Source: Maricaulis sp. (lineage in GTDB: Bacteria > Pseudomonadota > Alphaproteobacteria > Caulobacterales > Maricaulaceae). From it: DNA of 33,417 nucleotides. The translations under genes and the position numbers were made by a program. Location: the NCBI RefSeq assembly GCF_030149235.1, contig NZ_JASBRW010000075.1, forward strand, positions 1 to 33,417. The letters are read 5' to 3'. The notes under the pieces are model-generated. The model was not told the DNA's origin. It did not search any database and saw only the letters and a list, made by a program, of their open reading frames with translations. Of the stretch, positions 17,179-24,849 are shown one piece after another; positions within the stretch are counted from its first letter, which is position 1, and the number at the start of each line of letters is the position of its first letter.

Positions 17179-17232
17179 CGAGCGGCCTTGGAACAAGTCC
17201 GGGGAAAAGAATAAATCCGCGGAACGAGACGC

Positions 17233-17943
17233 TTACTCGTTCACATACGCCTCATACGGCCGCCAGATCCCGTCGGAACCCTCGCACATATAGATCTCGC
17301 GATAGCTCACCTCGCCATACTGATTGTATTGCGGTGAATTGCGGTATTCGCAGGTCCAGTAATCGTTCGAGGACGCTTGGTAGGTGCGAGCCTGGTTGTT
17401 GTCGCGTCCGCCCATCAGCTCGACATTGGAACCGCGGTCGTACTCGTATTCGTAGCGGTCATCATAGCGCTGGTCGCGATAGTCGCGATTGTCGTAACGG
17501 CTGTCATGACGCTGATCCTGATAACGCCGATCATCATAACGACGGTCGTCATAACGGCGCTGATCGCGCAGGTGTTCGCAGTCCTCACCACTGGCCAGGC
17601 CGGCGCCGAGTACGGCACCGAAACCGGCTCCGGCGATGGTGGCGACGGCTTCGTCATTGTCATTGTCGCGATGGCGATGACGGCGGTGGTAGTGATGGCG
17701 GCCGCGGCGGTGGCGGTCATAGCGATGCCCGCGCCGGTGATGGCGATAGTCGCGATCATTATTGTCGTCGGCCAGCTCATTGCCGACAATGGCGCCAAGT
17801 AGGCCGCCGACGATGGCGCCGGCGACCTGGCGGTCCTCCCGCTCATTGACGCATTCGGCATAACTCTGGCTCTGGGCCATGGCCGAGGGGGCAAAGAGGG
17901 CGAGGGCGGTAGCGCTCAACAGGGCGCTGGCAACGAGTTTCAT
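17233..17943 (-). CDS. Secreted double-glycine-zipper protein with four cysteines and polar low-complexity tracts (236 aa)
   Basis: The start ATG at 17943 gives a Sec signal peptide (MKLVASALLSATALALFAPS then AMA, residues 1-23) and has AAGGAG upstream. The mature protein has Cys31, a first glycine zipper GAIVGGLLGAIVG (42-54), a His/Arg/Asp tract (61-97), a second zipper AGAGFGAVLGAG (105-116), Cys122, an Arg/Asp/Tyr tract with YDDRR repeats (about 127-170), then Cys198 and Cys220 in EIYMCEGSDGIW. Glycine zippers form membrane-associated helix pairs in envelope proteins of the 17-kDa surface-antigen type. The next gene upstream encodes the same scaffold. I recognise no named family for the whole protein; a role as an envelope structural or stress protein is inference. 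Confidence 0.87.
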   Translation of the reverse strand: MKLVASALLSATALALFAPSAMAQSQSYAECVNEREDRQVAGAIVGGLLGAIVGNELADDNNDRDYRHHRRGHRYDRHRRGRHHYHRRHRHRDNDNDEAVATIAGAGFGAVLGAGLASGEDCEHLRDQRRYDDRRYDDRRYQDQRHDSRYDNRDYRDQRYDDRYEYEYDRGSNVELMGGRDNNQARTYQASSNDYWTCEYRNSPQYNQYGEVSYREIYMCEGSDGIWRPYEAYVNE

Positions 17944-17998
17944 GCGCTTATCTCCTTCAAGCGAGTTTACACTCAGACGCTTGGGTACTGGATCACAC

Positions 17999-18030
17999 CC
18001 TAGTGCGGGCGCGATGAGCCCTGCATGAAC
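17999..18030 (-). promoter_or_regulatory. Conserved promoter-proximal block, copy 1 (upstream of the 236-aa protein)
   Basis: This 32-bp block matches 19680-19711 at 28 of 32 positions and lies 55 bp before its start codon. Read on the minus strand, it has GTTCATG, two variable bases, then GGGCTCATCGCGCCC and CANTAGG. The half-sites GTTCAT and GCTCAT repeat with an 11-bp period, the spacing at which OmpR/PhoB-type response regulators usually bind. Regulator identity is unknown. Confidence 0.6.
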
Positions 18031-18070
18031 GGCTTCTCCTGCGGCTTGCAAAAGCCAGGCCTCATTGCGG

Positions 18071-18106
18071 AAAAGCAAAGGCCGGCCCCCGAAAGAGAGC
18101 CGGCCT
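18071..18106 (-). terminator. Rho-independent terminator of the 495-aa glycine-zipper gene
   Basis: On the minus strand an 8-bp perfect stem, AGGCCGGC/GCCGGCCT (18106-18099 and 18086-18079), is followed by TTGCTTTT. It lies about 27 bp after the stop at 18134, so the 495-aa and 236-aa genes are separate transcription units, each with its own copy of the conserved promoter block. Confidence 0.8.
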
Positions 18107-18133
18107 GTCAAATCCAGGCAGGTGCTGGATAAC

Positions 18134-19621
18134 TTACTGGCGGCGAGCCACTTGCCAGTCGCCATAGGCGTCGCGGCACATGCGGACTTCGTCCAGCGAA
18201 TAGGTGCCGTCCGGCATGTAGATCTCGGCCTCGCCCCAGCGGCATTCGCGGTCATTATACCAGTAGGTATCGCGAATGGTGATGGCACCGCGCAGGCCGG
18301 AGTGCGGATTGCCCCAGTAATACGGCTCGCCATACTCGAAGGCATAGTTGACGGCATACTGGTACTGGGCGCGGTCGCAATCATCGAAGTCACCTGCGGC
18401 CGAGCCGATCATGGCGCCGAAGCCTGCCCCGAGCAGGGCGCCGACAGCGGCATCATCATCATTGGCGGCGACGCCTCCGATAATCGCACCCAGGATGGCC
18501 CCGACGACAGCTCCGTCATTGCTGCCGTTATCGTAGCGGCACACACCATCATAGTAAGCGAACTGGCGGCGGTCATAGCCATGGCTGTAATACCGGTTGT
18601 GATAGCGCCAGCGCGTGGACGGACCGTAGTGGCCGTAATGAGTGTTGTAGGTCCAACCATGGTTCAGGTGACGCAGCCAGCGGGTCTGCTGACGCAGGCG
18701 GCGCTGATCCCGGTAGAAGTCACGGCGGCGTTCGGCCCGGCGCCAGCGGCGCTCGTCGCGGCGGCGTTCAGCGCGGTATTCCCAGCGGTCACGGCGGATG
18801 TCGTAACGGTGCTGACGGCGCTGATCGCGGCGGAATTCGCGGCGATCTTCAAAGCGATCGCGGCGGTTTTCATAGCGGCGGTTATCGCGGCGACGGTCCG
18901 CATCTCTGACACGGTCATTGCGACGATCAAACCGGTCTTCGCGACGGTCACTACGACGGTCGGCGCGGTCTTCGGCACGATCCCGGCGGCGGTCGAAGCG
19001 CAGGTCGGAATTGTCGCGGCGGCGATCCAGGCGTTCCTGTCGATCCTGGCGGGCGCGGCGTTCCTCACGGAGCGCCTGGTTCACGGCCCGGCCGGCCAGA
19101 CCACCTTCTTCCGTCACCCGGCCAACGCGGCGGGCGCGGTCCTCGACGAGGCGGCGCTGCTGACGGTTTTCGGCGCGGTTTTCGCGACGATCCTGACGGT
19201 TTTCTGCGCGGTTGTCGCGGCGTCCCTGGCGGTTCTCGGCGCGATTATCGCGGCGCTGCTGTCTGTTCTCCGCACGGTTCTCCTGGCGCTGGCGGTTTCC
19301 CGCGCTATCATCGCGGCGTCCCTGACGGTTCTCGGCGCGGTTATCGCGGCGCTGCTGGCGGTTGTCCGCGCGGTTCTCGCGTCGTTGCTGCTGGTTTTCA
19401 GCGCGGCGCTGCTGTCGGTTGGCATCGCGGCGAACCTGACGGTCAGAGCGAGCGTCCTGCTGTTGCGGTCGTCGTTGCAGCTGGCTCGGGTGAATTTGCG
19501 AGCCCTCATCGCGGACGCGATCGCGTCCATCACGCTGGGCCTCCGCCGGCACGCTGAGCATGAGCGCCGGCACGAGGGCCGCCGCGATGAGCGCTGCCTT
19601 GGAGATCGAGTACTTGTTCAT
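18134..19621 (-). CDS. Secreted double-glycine-zipper protein with ~310-residue Arg/Asp/Asn/Gln-rich repeat tract (495 aa)
   Basis: It begins with a signal peptide (MNKYSISKAALIAAALVPAL then MLSVPAEA, cleavage near 28); GGGAGG lies before the ATG. Residues 29-310 are almost only R, D, N, Q, E and A: at 78-156 copies of a unit like RRDNRAENRQ recur about every 10-14 residues, then RRD/DRR-rich sequence, probably long polar helices. The ordered end has Cys361, zipper GAVVGAILGAIIG (370-382), zipper LGAGFGAMIG (397-406), Cys415, Cys460 and Cys482 in VRMCRDAYGDWQV. Cys460-Cys482 spacing (22) equals Cys198-Cys220 in the 236-aa paralogue. The tract is very basic and could bind cell-surface polyanions or nucleic acid; this is inference. 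No named family is recognised for the whole protein. Confidence 0.87.
   Translation of the reverse strand: MNKYSISKAALIAAALVPALMLSVPAEAQRDGRDRVRDEGSQIHPSQLQRRPQQQDARSDRQVRRDANRQQRRAENQQQRRENRADNRQQRRDNRAENRQGRRDDSAGNRQRQENRAENRQQRRDNRAENRQGRRDNRAENRQDRRENRAENRQQRRLVEDRARRVGRVTEEGGLAGRAVNQALREERRARQDRQERLDRRRDNSDLRFDRRRDRAEDRADRRSDRREDRFDRRNDRVRDADRRRDNRRYENRRDRFEDRREFRRDQRRQHRYDIRRDRWEYRAERRRDERRWRRAERRRDFYRDQRRLRQQTRWLRHLNHGWTYNTHYGHYGPSTRWRYHNRYYSHGYDRRQFAYYDGVCRYDNGSNDGAVVGAILGAIIGGVAANDDDAAVGALLGAGFGAMIGSAAGDFDDCDRAQYQYAVNYAFEYGEPYYWGNPHSGLRGAITIRDTYWYNDRECRWGEAEIYMPDGTYSLDEVRMCRDAYGDWQVARRQ
18938..19450 (-). repeat. Degenerate in-frame repeat DNA encoding RRDNRAENRQ-like units
   Basis: The coding DNA for roughly residues 58-228 of the 495-aa protein is built of short related units; the clearest, between about 19150 and 19400, have a core reading CGCGACAACCGCGCCGAGAA on the minus strand. 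Unit lengths are multiples of 3, so copy-number change by slippage would keep the frame. Spacing and identity are too irregular for CRISPR. Confidence 0.7.
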
Positions 19622-19679
19622 GTCGGAACCTCCCTGGTGTCCAGACGCTGGACAGACTAGCCCGGCGCTTGTCCCTACA

Positions 19680-19711
19680 CCTAATGGGGGCGCGATGAGC
19701 CCAACATGAAC
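19680..19711 (-). promoter_or_regulatory. Conserved promoter-proximal block, copy 2 (upstream of the 495-aa protein)
   Basis: This block differs from the copy at 17999-18030 at only four positions and lies 58 bp before the 495-aa start codon, nearly the same distance as copy 1 from its gene. Both have the 11-bp-spaced half-sites GTTCAT and GCTCAT and a GGGC...GCCC partial dyad, followed by TAGG near the probable transcription start. The flanking sequence is not conserved, so the match is unlikely to be mere leftover from duplication. Confidence 0.6.
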
Positions 19712-19739
19712 GCTTGTTTCATCTTGGAGCAGGGTTGCC

Positions 19740-20831
19740 TCAGAGCGGCGCCTGGCCGCGGTGGCGAAGCTTGTGATCGGCCAGGACCAGGGCTGCCATG
19801 GCTTCGCCTACCGGCACGGCCCGGATGGCGACACAGGGGTCGTGGCGGCCATGGGTGACAATACTGGTTTCCTCGAAATTCTTGTCGAGGGTCTGGCGCT
19901 CCACGCGGATCGAGGAGGTCGGTTTGACGGCGAATCGGATCACCAGGTCCTGCCCGGTGGAGATGCCGCCGAGGACACCGCCATTATGATTGGAGGTGAA
20001 GACCGGGCCGCCCGGGCCCTGGCGCATTTCGTCGGCCGCGTCTTCGCCGCGCATGGCGGCTGAGGCGAATCCGGCGCCGATCTCCACGCCCTTGACTGCA
20101 TTGATGGTCATCATCGCCGCGGCGATGTCACTGTCGAGCTTGCCATAGACCGGGGCACCCCAGCCGGCGGGCAGTCCGGAGACCACAACCTCGACAATAC
20201 CGCCGGTCGAGGAGCCGTCGCGGCGTAACTGGTCGACATCGTCTTCCCAGAGCGCAGCGGTCTGCGCGTCGGGGCAGAAGAAGGAGTTGTTGTCGATTTC
20301 CGACCAGTCCCAGCGCTCATGATCGATGCGGCGCTCGCCGAGCTGGATCAGGGCGGCGCGTATCTGCACCTCGGTGCCGAGCACCTTGCGGGCAATGCCG
20401 CCGGCGGCCACGCGCATGGCGGTTTCACGGGCCGAGGAGCGGCCGCCGCCACGATAATCGCGGACGCCATATTTCATGTCATAGGTGAAATCGGCATGGC
20501 CGGGCCGCCACTTGTCGCGGATGTCTGAATAATCCTTCGAGCGGGCGTCGACATTCTCGATCATCAGGCCGATCGGTGTGCCGGTTGTCACCTGGCCGCC
20601 AGTGCGGTCATCCTCGAACACACCGGAGAGGATCCTCACCTGGTCGGGTTCCTGACGCGGCGTTACATGTCGGCTGGTGCCGGGGCGGCGCTTGTCCAGG
20701 AAAGGCTGTAGATCGGCCTCGGTGAGGGCAATGCCGGCCGGACAGCCGTCAACAATGGCACCAATGGCCGGACCGTGGCTCTCGCCGAAAGTGGTGAGCC
20801 GGAAAAGATGACCGAAAGTATTGTGAGACAT
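19740..20831 (-). CDS. aroC: Chorismate synthase
   Basis: This 363-aa enzyme converts EPSP to chorismate using reduced FMN, the last common step of aromatic amino acid synthesis. [19 protein letters not shown] (signature 1), [20 protein letters not shown] with RSSARETA (signature 2) and the C-terminal [14 protein letters not shown] region are all present, and the length is standard. The J-domain gene upstream ends 47 bp before its start, so they may be cotranscribed. Confidence 0.97.
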   Translation of the reverse strand: MSHNTFGHLFRLTTFGESHGPAIGAIVDGCPAGIALTEADLQPFLDKRRPGTSRHVTPRQEPDQVRILSGVFEDDRTGGQVTTGTPIGLMIENVDARSKDYSDIRDKWRPGHADFTYDMKYGVRDYRGGGRSSARETAMRVAAGGIARKVLGTEVQIRAALIQLGERRIDHERWDWSEIDNNSFFCPDAQTAALWEDDVDQLRRDGSSTGGIVEVVVSGLPAGWGAPVYGKLDSDIAAAMMTINAVKGVEIGAGFASAAMRGEDAADEMRQGPGGPVFTSNHNGGVLGGISTGQDLVIRFAVKPTSSIRVERQTLDKNFEETSIVTHGRHDPCVAIRAVPVGEAMAALVLADHKLRHRGQAPL

Positions 20832-20878
20832 GACCTATCCGCTTGCTGGCCAGACCATAGTGCGATCAATCGCAGGCG

Positions 20879-21376
20879 TCACGCGGCAGAGTTCGAGTTG
20901 CGGATCCAGCGCGCGAACCGGCTCATCGGCGACGGGCGCGAAAACGTGTCGACGAAGTCCTCAAGCGCGGCGCTGTCCGGGGCCGCCATCGGCGCGTCCT
21001 CACCGGCCAGGACCGAGATCTGGACCTGGACGCTGTCATCGCCAACCGCGGTCAGGCTGGCCCCGTCACAGACCCCGGCGGGGATGCGGACGATGATCGG
21101 TTTGTCACCGTATTTCAGGGCCCTGGTAATACCACTGGCGGCCTCGGCAGCGGAGATCTGCAGCTCCAGGCAAGCCGGACGCCGGGATTCGAGATAGCGG
21201 ATCGCCGCAACGATATCGGCCAGCTCGGACAGGGTGTCCGGCGAAGGCGGTGTGATGTCGGGGTGCAGTTTCTTGGCCGCGTCGCGGAAGGCGGATTTGG
21301 CAGCATCGAAGCCCGCGCCCGGATCCAGTCCAAGCACGGCGTACGCTTCACGGATACTCCCAATACGCGGTGTCAT
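20879..21376 (-). CDS. Minimal J-domain protein (DnaJ/CbpA-like, one short substrate domain)
   Basis: This 165-aa protein has a J domain in its first ~65 residues (AYAVLGLDPGAG, HPD at 38-40) that should stimulate DnaK ATPase. Then comes a compact segment LELQISAAEAASGITRALKYG...VRIPAGVCDGASL, which matches the first part of the DnaJ C-terminal peptide-binding domain. The zinc fingers and the second C-terminal domain are absent. The usual helix II/III of the J domain looks shortened around TPPSPDTLSELADIVAAI. It is divergent from pdxH (88 bp between starts) and precedes aroC, an order found in other alphaproteobacteria. Confidence 0.88.
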   Translation of the reverse strand: MTPRIGSIREAYAVLGLDPGAGFDAAKSAFRDAAKKLHPDITPPSPDTLSELADIVAAIRYLESRRPACLELQISAAEAASGITRALKYGDKPIIVRIPAGVCDGASLTAVGDDSVQVQISVLAGEDAPMAAPDSAALEDFVDTFSRPSPMSRFARWIRNSNSAA

Positions 21377-21464
21377 ATGTGTTTTATAAGCCGAGAAGAT
21401 TCCCGAAAGGTTGACGCGCGCTGCGCAATCTCTACCTCGCGGGTGACAGAAGGAGGCGGCTCAC

Positions 21465-22136
21465 ATGTCCAAGAAAGATGATCTCATCCCGGCCACGCCG
21501 AGCGAGAAGGAATACAATGAGACCGCCGAGGCCAATGCGGTGGAGATATTCGACCGGGATGAGCCGTTCGAGCTGTTCGCCAACTGGCTGCAGGACGCCA
21601 GGAAAAAAGAGACCAATGACGCCAATGCCATGGCTCTGGCCACGGCGGATGCAGACGGTCTTCCCGATGTCCGCATGGTGCTCCTGAAGGATGTCGATGC
21701 CGAGGGCTTCGTCTTCTACACCAATCTGGAAAGCGCCAAGGGCGAGCAACTGGCCGAGAATGCCAAGGCGGCCCTGTGTTTCCACTGGAAGTCCCTGCGC
21801 CGGCAGGTGCGGGTTCGCGGCCCAATCGAACCGGTCAGCGCCGAGGAAGCTGATGCCTATTTCAATTCCCGCGCCCGTGACAGCCGCATCGGGGCCTGGG
21901 CGTCAAAACAGTCCCGTCCGCTGGAAAGCCGCTTTGCCCTGGAGAAAGCCGTGGCCCGGGAAGCCGCGCGCTTCGGCCTCAGCGAAGTCCCGCGCCCGGA
22001 TCACTGGTCCGGCTTCCGCCTGAAACCGGTCTCGATCGAGTTCTGGCGCGATCGTCCCTTCCGCCTGCATGACCGGATGACATTCCGCCGCGACGATTTT
22101 TCCTCGCCTTGGAGTATCACAAGACTGTATCCTTAA
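21465..22136 (+). CDS. pdxH: Pyridoxamine 5'-phosphate oxidase
   Basis: This 223-aa FMN enzyme makes pyridoxal 5'-phosphate from PNP or [28 protein letters not shown] begins the FMN-binding barrel, [13 protein letters not shown] and [12 protein letters not shown] line the FMN and substrate site, and [13 protein letters not shown] and the C-terminal [11 protein letters not shown]...RLHDRMTF plus final TRLYP are signatures. Length is typical. AGGAGG precedes the ATG. Divergent from the J-domain gene. Confidence 0.96.
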   Translation: MSKKDDLIPATPSEKEYNETAEANAVEIFDRDEPFELFANWLQDARKKETNDANAMALATADADGLPDVRMVLLKDVDAEGFVFYTNLESAKGEQLAENAKAALCFHWKSLRRQVRVRGPIEPVSAEEADAYFNSRARDSRIGAWASKQSRPLESRFALEKAVAREAARFGLSEVPRPDHWSGFRLKPVSIEFWRDRPFRLHDRMTFRRDDFSSPWSITRLYP

Positions 22137-22162
22137 CCCCGGGCTGGAATCGGGGGGCTGAG

Positions 22163-23017
22163 ATGACGCGCGCAGGGGCGCTTCTGCACAATTTCGTATC
22201 GGTGCTGACCTGGCTGAGCGGGATGCTGATCCTGGCTGTGCCGGGCTGGTTCCTGGTCGCCCTACTGGGTACGAAGTGGGAATTCTGGGACTGGCGTTTC
22301 GGCTATCTCACCCTGACCCAGGAGCTGGGTTTCTATGTCCTGCTCGCCGGTATCGTCACCTCGGCTCTGGCCTTCCTGGTCATGCTTCTGCACCATTTCA
22401 TCGTCAAGCAGGACTTCGGCGAATGGTCGGCACCGTTGGTGGCCATGATCATTTCGGCTTCGGGTCTGGGCTGGATGCTGTTCGTCCTCGACGGCCAGGC
22501 CGGGCAGCCGGCCGTGCTGGAAGTCTCGACCGACCTTGAGCGGCCGCCCCATTTCACCACGGCTTTCTATGCGCGGCGCGGAACCGATCGCTCGACCATG
22601 GAGGGTGAGGTGCGAACAGGCCGGGACGGGCGCAGTTTCGCCTCGCTCCAGGCCGAGCATTACCCCGATATTACAACGCTCTACATCGATGCGCCGACGG
22701 ATGTAGCCTTCCGCCGGGCCCTGCTGGCGGCGCGGGAGCTGGGTCTGCATGTCTCCACCGCTTCTGAACGTTCAGGCATGTTCGAGGCGGCCACAGAAGG
22801 GTTCTGGTTCGGCTTCCGCGATGATGTCGTGGTGCGCATCGAGGCGGTGGAAGCGGACGAGACGGGTGAGGGTGATGCCGAGCCGCGCAGCCGCATCGAC
22901 ATCCGCTCCATCGCACGTGATGACTTTCATGATGGCGGCCGCAATGCCCGCCGGGTGGAGAGTTTCCTGGCCATGATGCAAGGCCAACCCGACGCGGGGA
23001 CGCCTCAGGCCGGTTGA
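22163..23017 (+). CDS. Membrane protein with DUF1499 domain
   Basis: The start ATG at 22163 (GGGGGG upstream) gives 284 aa; the open frame extends to 22109 but overlaps the pdxH end. There are three hydrophobic helices (about 12-34, 55-75 and 86-105). From STDLERPPHF to the end is the DUF1499 domain: HYPDITTLYIDAPTDVAFRRAL, EATTEGFWFGFRDDVVVRI-like sequence and a terminal RIDIRSIARDDFHDGGRNARRV, matching the family end (R-x-D-x-R-S-x-S/A-R ... N-A-x-R). Function unknown. It ends in a tail-to-tail overlap of 13 bp with the MBL gene. Confidence 0.9.
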   Translation: MTRAGALLHNFVSVLTWLSGMLILAVPGWFLVALLGTKWEFWDWRFGYLTLTQELGFYVLLAGIVTSALAFLVMLLHHFIVKQDFGEWSAPLVAMIISASGLGWMLFVLDGQAGQPAVLEVSTDLERPPHFTTAFYARRGTDRSTMEGEVRTGRDGRSFASLQAEHYPDITTLYIDAPTDVAFRRALLAARELGLHVSTASERSGMFEAATEGFWFGFRDDVVVRIEAVEADETGEGDAEPRSRIDIRSIARDDFHDGGRNARRVESFLAMMQGQPDAGTPQAG

Positions 23018-23020
23018 GGC
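23002..23020. terminator. Inverted repeat over overlapping convergent stop codons
   Basis: GCCTCA (23002-23007) and TGAGGC (23015-23020) form a 6-bp stem that holds the TGA of both convergent genes, one on each strand. It may act as a bidirectional weak terminator; no T-run follows. Confidence 0.35.
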
Positions 23021-23913
23021 AGCCGGAATACTGACTGCAATCCCGGCTCGCCTTCGCAATGGGCGCGACCGGTCTCGACCAGATGGATCATGTGCGACAG
23101 CACGGAATGCGCGGCGGCCGGGTGCAGCCGCTTGTCGATATCGGCATACATGACCTCAACCATGGCCCGGATCGTGTCCTGCCCGGCGGCCATCTGCTCG
23201 AGGATCTGGCGTTCGCGTTCCATGCGGTGATCGATATAGGCTTGGATGAACTGGCGTGGCTCGCGCACGGCCGGGCCGTGGGTCGGCCAGAGCAGATCGA
23301 AATCCCGGTCTCGAATGCGGGCCAGCTCACGCAGATAGTTGCCCATATGCCCGTCCGGCGGTGAGATCACGCTGGTCGACCAGGCCATGACATGATCGCC
23401 GGCGAACAGGGTATTCTCTTCCTTCAGCGCGTAGCAGACATGGTTGGAGGTATGGCCGGGCGTGTGCAGGGCCTCGATGGTCCAGCCGGTGCCCGCGAAA
23501 GTGTCACCATCACGGATTTCGACATCAGGCTGAAAGCCGACGTCATCGCCGGCCTCAAGTCGGATTTCGCCACCGGCCGGAGCAACGGATTGCGGGCCAT
23601 AGCCATAGACTTTCGCGCCATGCTTTCTCGCCAGCGGGTGCGCCATGGGGGAGTGGTCGAGATGGTGATGGGTGACAAAGACATGGGTTACCCGCTCACC
23701 ATCGAGGGCGGCTTCCAGCGCAGCCACGTGTTCATCAATCACCGGACCGGGATCGATCACGGCGACCTCGCCGCGTCCAATGATGTAGACGCCGGTGCCG
23801 GTATAGGTGAAGGGGCCGGGATTATTGGCGACGACACGCCGGACAAGCGGGGATAGCTGATCGCAGCGACCGTATTCAAAGTCGAACTCGCGAACGAAGG
23901 GGATGGAGGTCAT
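23005..23913 (-). CDS. MBL-fold metallohydrolase (LACTB2-like)
   Basis: This 302-aa protein has the metallo-beta-lactamase ligands HxHxDH at 82-87 (VTHHHLDHSPMAH), TPGHTSNH and LFAGDHVM, with VAVIDPG before the active site. The C-terminal winged-helix-like part (MVEVMYADID...HPAAAHSVLSHMIHL) fits the LACTB2/beta-lactamase-like 2 group, whose human member is an endoribonuclease. An RNA or glyoxalase-like substrate is possible. It starts 3 nt after the stop of an ATP-grasp-like gene, suggesting an operon. Confidence 0.93.
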   Translation of the reverse strand: MTSIPFVREFDFEYGRCDQLSPLVRRVVANNPGPFTYTGTGVYIIGRGEVAVIDPGPVIDEHVAALEAALDGERVTHVFVTHHHLDHSPMAHPLARKHGAKVYGYGPQSVAPAGGEIRLEAGDDVGFQPDVEIRDGDTFAGTGWTIEALHTPGHTSNHVCYALKEENTLFAGDHVMAWSTSVISPPDGHMGNYLRELARIRDRDFDLLWPTHGPAVREPRQFIQAYIDHRMERERQILEQMAAGQDTIRAMVEVMYADIDKRLHPAAAHSVLSHMIHLVETGRAHCEGEPGLQSVFRLPQPA

Positions 23914-23916
23914 GTA

Positions 23917-24849
23917 TTACTTCCGTACACTCGAGGTTTCCCCCAAATACTCCAAGAACGTGTCGGCCAAACGCCGGGTCACGCGAATTTTATCGTCCAT
24001 CGACATGGCGATGGGCGGTCCCATATCGGTCTTGTTGACGTCGACGACGTAAAGCCGGCCGTCGCTGCGGTCGCGCAAGACATCCAGACCACCCCAGTCG
24101 AGCTTCATTGCCGCGGTGAACTCGGCCAGCTTGGCCTGTTCCTCGCGTGACAGGACGCTGTCGGTTTCGACAACTGCGACGTCATCATTGCTGTTGGAGA
24201 AACGATGATCTCGAGTGCGCCGCTTGGGCAGGACCAGCGGGATGCGCCCGCCAATGGTCGGGCAGCGCAGATCCTCGACCTGACCGCCCGGAATCGTATT
24301 GTCGATCACGCGCTGGTAGACGAGGCCCGGCTCCGGCTCGCAAGGACCCTGGACAATGCGACCGTCATGGGCCCCGTTCTTTTCTGATTTCGCCACCATC
24401 GGCCCGGTCCAGCTGCGCGGGTCGACACTCAGCGAATAACCGAACACGCGTTCGAAGACAGCGGTGACATGGCTTTTGGCGATGCTCTGGCAGTCGCGAT
24501 TGATCACCCGGGTTCCCGCCGGCAGCGGGACACGGTCGCACGTGGTTGAATCGTCGAAATAGAAGACGGCGTCGGCTTCAGCCGCGGTCTTTGCGATGCG
24601 GGCGCCGGCGGCGTGCAGGACGGGCCAGATCAGATACCAGGGGCGCGGCCGGTCCGGCGCGAACCAGATCTTCGGCCCGGTCTGGGCGGTCGGCTTGAGG
24701 CGCCAGCTCTCGACCAGGAAATAGAAGGGAAGCCAGTTGAAGAACTCGCCGATCACGCCGGGCTCGAGCGGCACGCGCACGCCGGTTTTCTTCACGGTGA
24801 CGACGCCGTTCTGGTACTCGAAATCTCTCCACCACAGCGCACTGTGCAT
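23917..24849 (-). CDS. Conserved hypothetical protein, probable ATP-grasp-like fold
   Basis: This 310-aa protein has no named family that I recognise. The C-terminal half suggests an ATP-grasp-like ligase: KLDWGGLDVLRDRSDGRLYVVDVNKTDMGPP resembles the Mg-binding block in which an acidic residue and an Asn (here D-V-N-K) bind two metals, and the segment GLVYQRVIDN precedes it as the nucleotide-facing strand. The N-terminal part has an aromatic start (MHSALWWRDFEY) and hydrophobic WLPFYFLVESW, perhaps membrane-associated. It lies 3 nt upstream of the MBL gene. An amide-bond ligase paired with a hydrolase is possible but only a guess. Confidence 0.8.
   Translation of the reverse strand: MHSALWWRDFEYQNGVVTVKKTGVRVPLEPGVIGEFFNWLPFYFLVESWRLKPTAQTGPKIWFAPDRPRPWYLIWPVLHAAGARIAKTAAEADAVFYFDDSTTCDRVPLPAGTRVINRDCQSIAKSHVTAVFERVFGYSLSVDPRSWTGPMVAKSEKNGAHDGRIVQGPCEPEPGLVYQRVIDNTIPGGQVEDLRCPTIGGRIPLVLPKRRTRDHRFSNSNDDVAVVETDSVLSREEQAKLAEFTAAMKLDWGGLDVLRDRSDGRLYVVDVNKTDMGPPIAMSMDDKIRVTRRLADTFLEYLGETSSVRK

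Noticed and set aside
19150..19450. Repeated units resembling a CRISPR array
   Set aside because: Units are short, variable, in frame and adjacent with no unique spacers; they encode a polar repeat protein. No cas genes nearby.
18065..19660. A 531-codon plus-strand open frame opposite the 495-aa protein
   Set aside because: It is the mirror of Arg-rich codons (CGC read as GCG), giving monotonous Ala/Val/Ile with no domain and no ribosome-binding site. The minus strand has the signal peptide, RBS, glycine zippers, cysteines and terminator.
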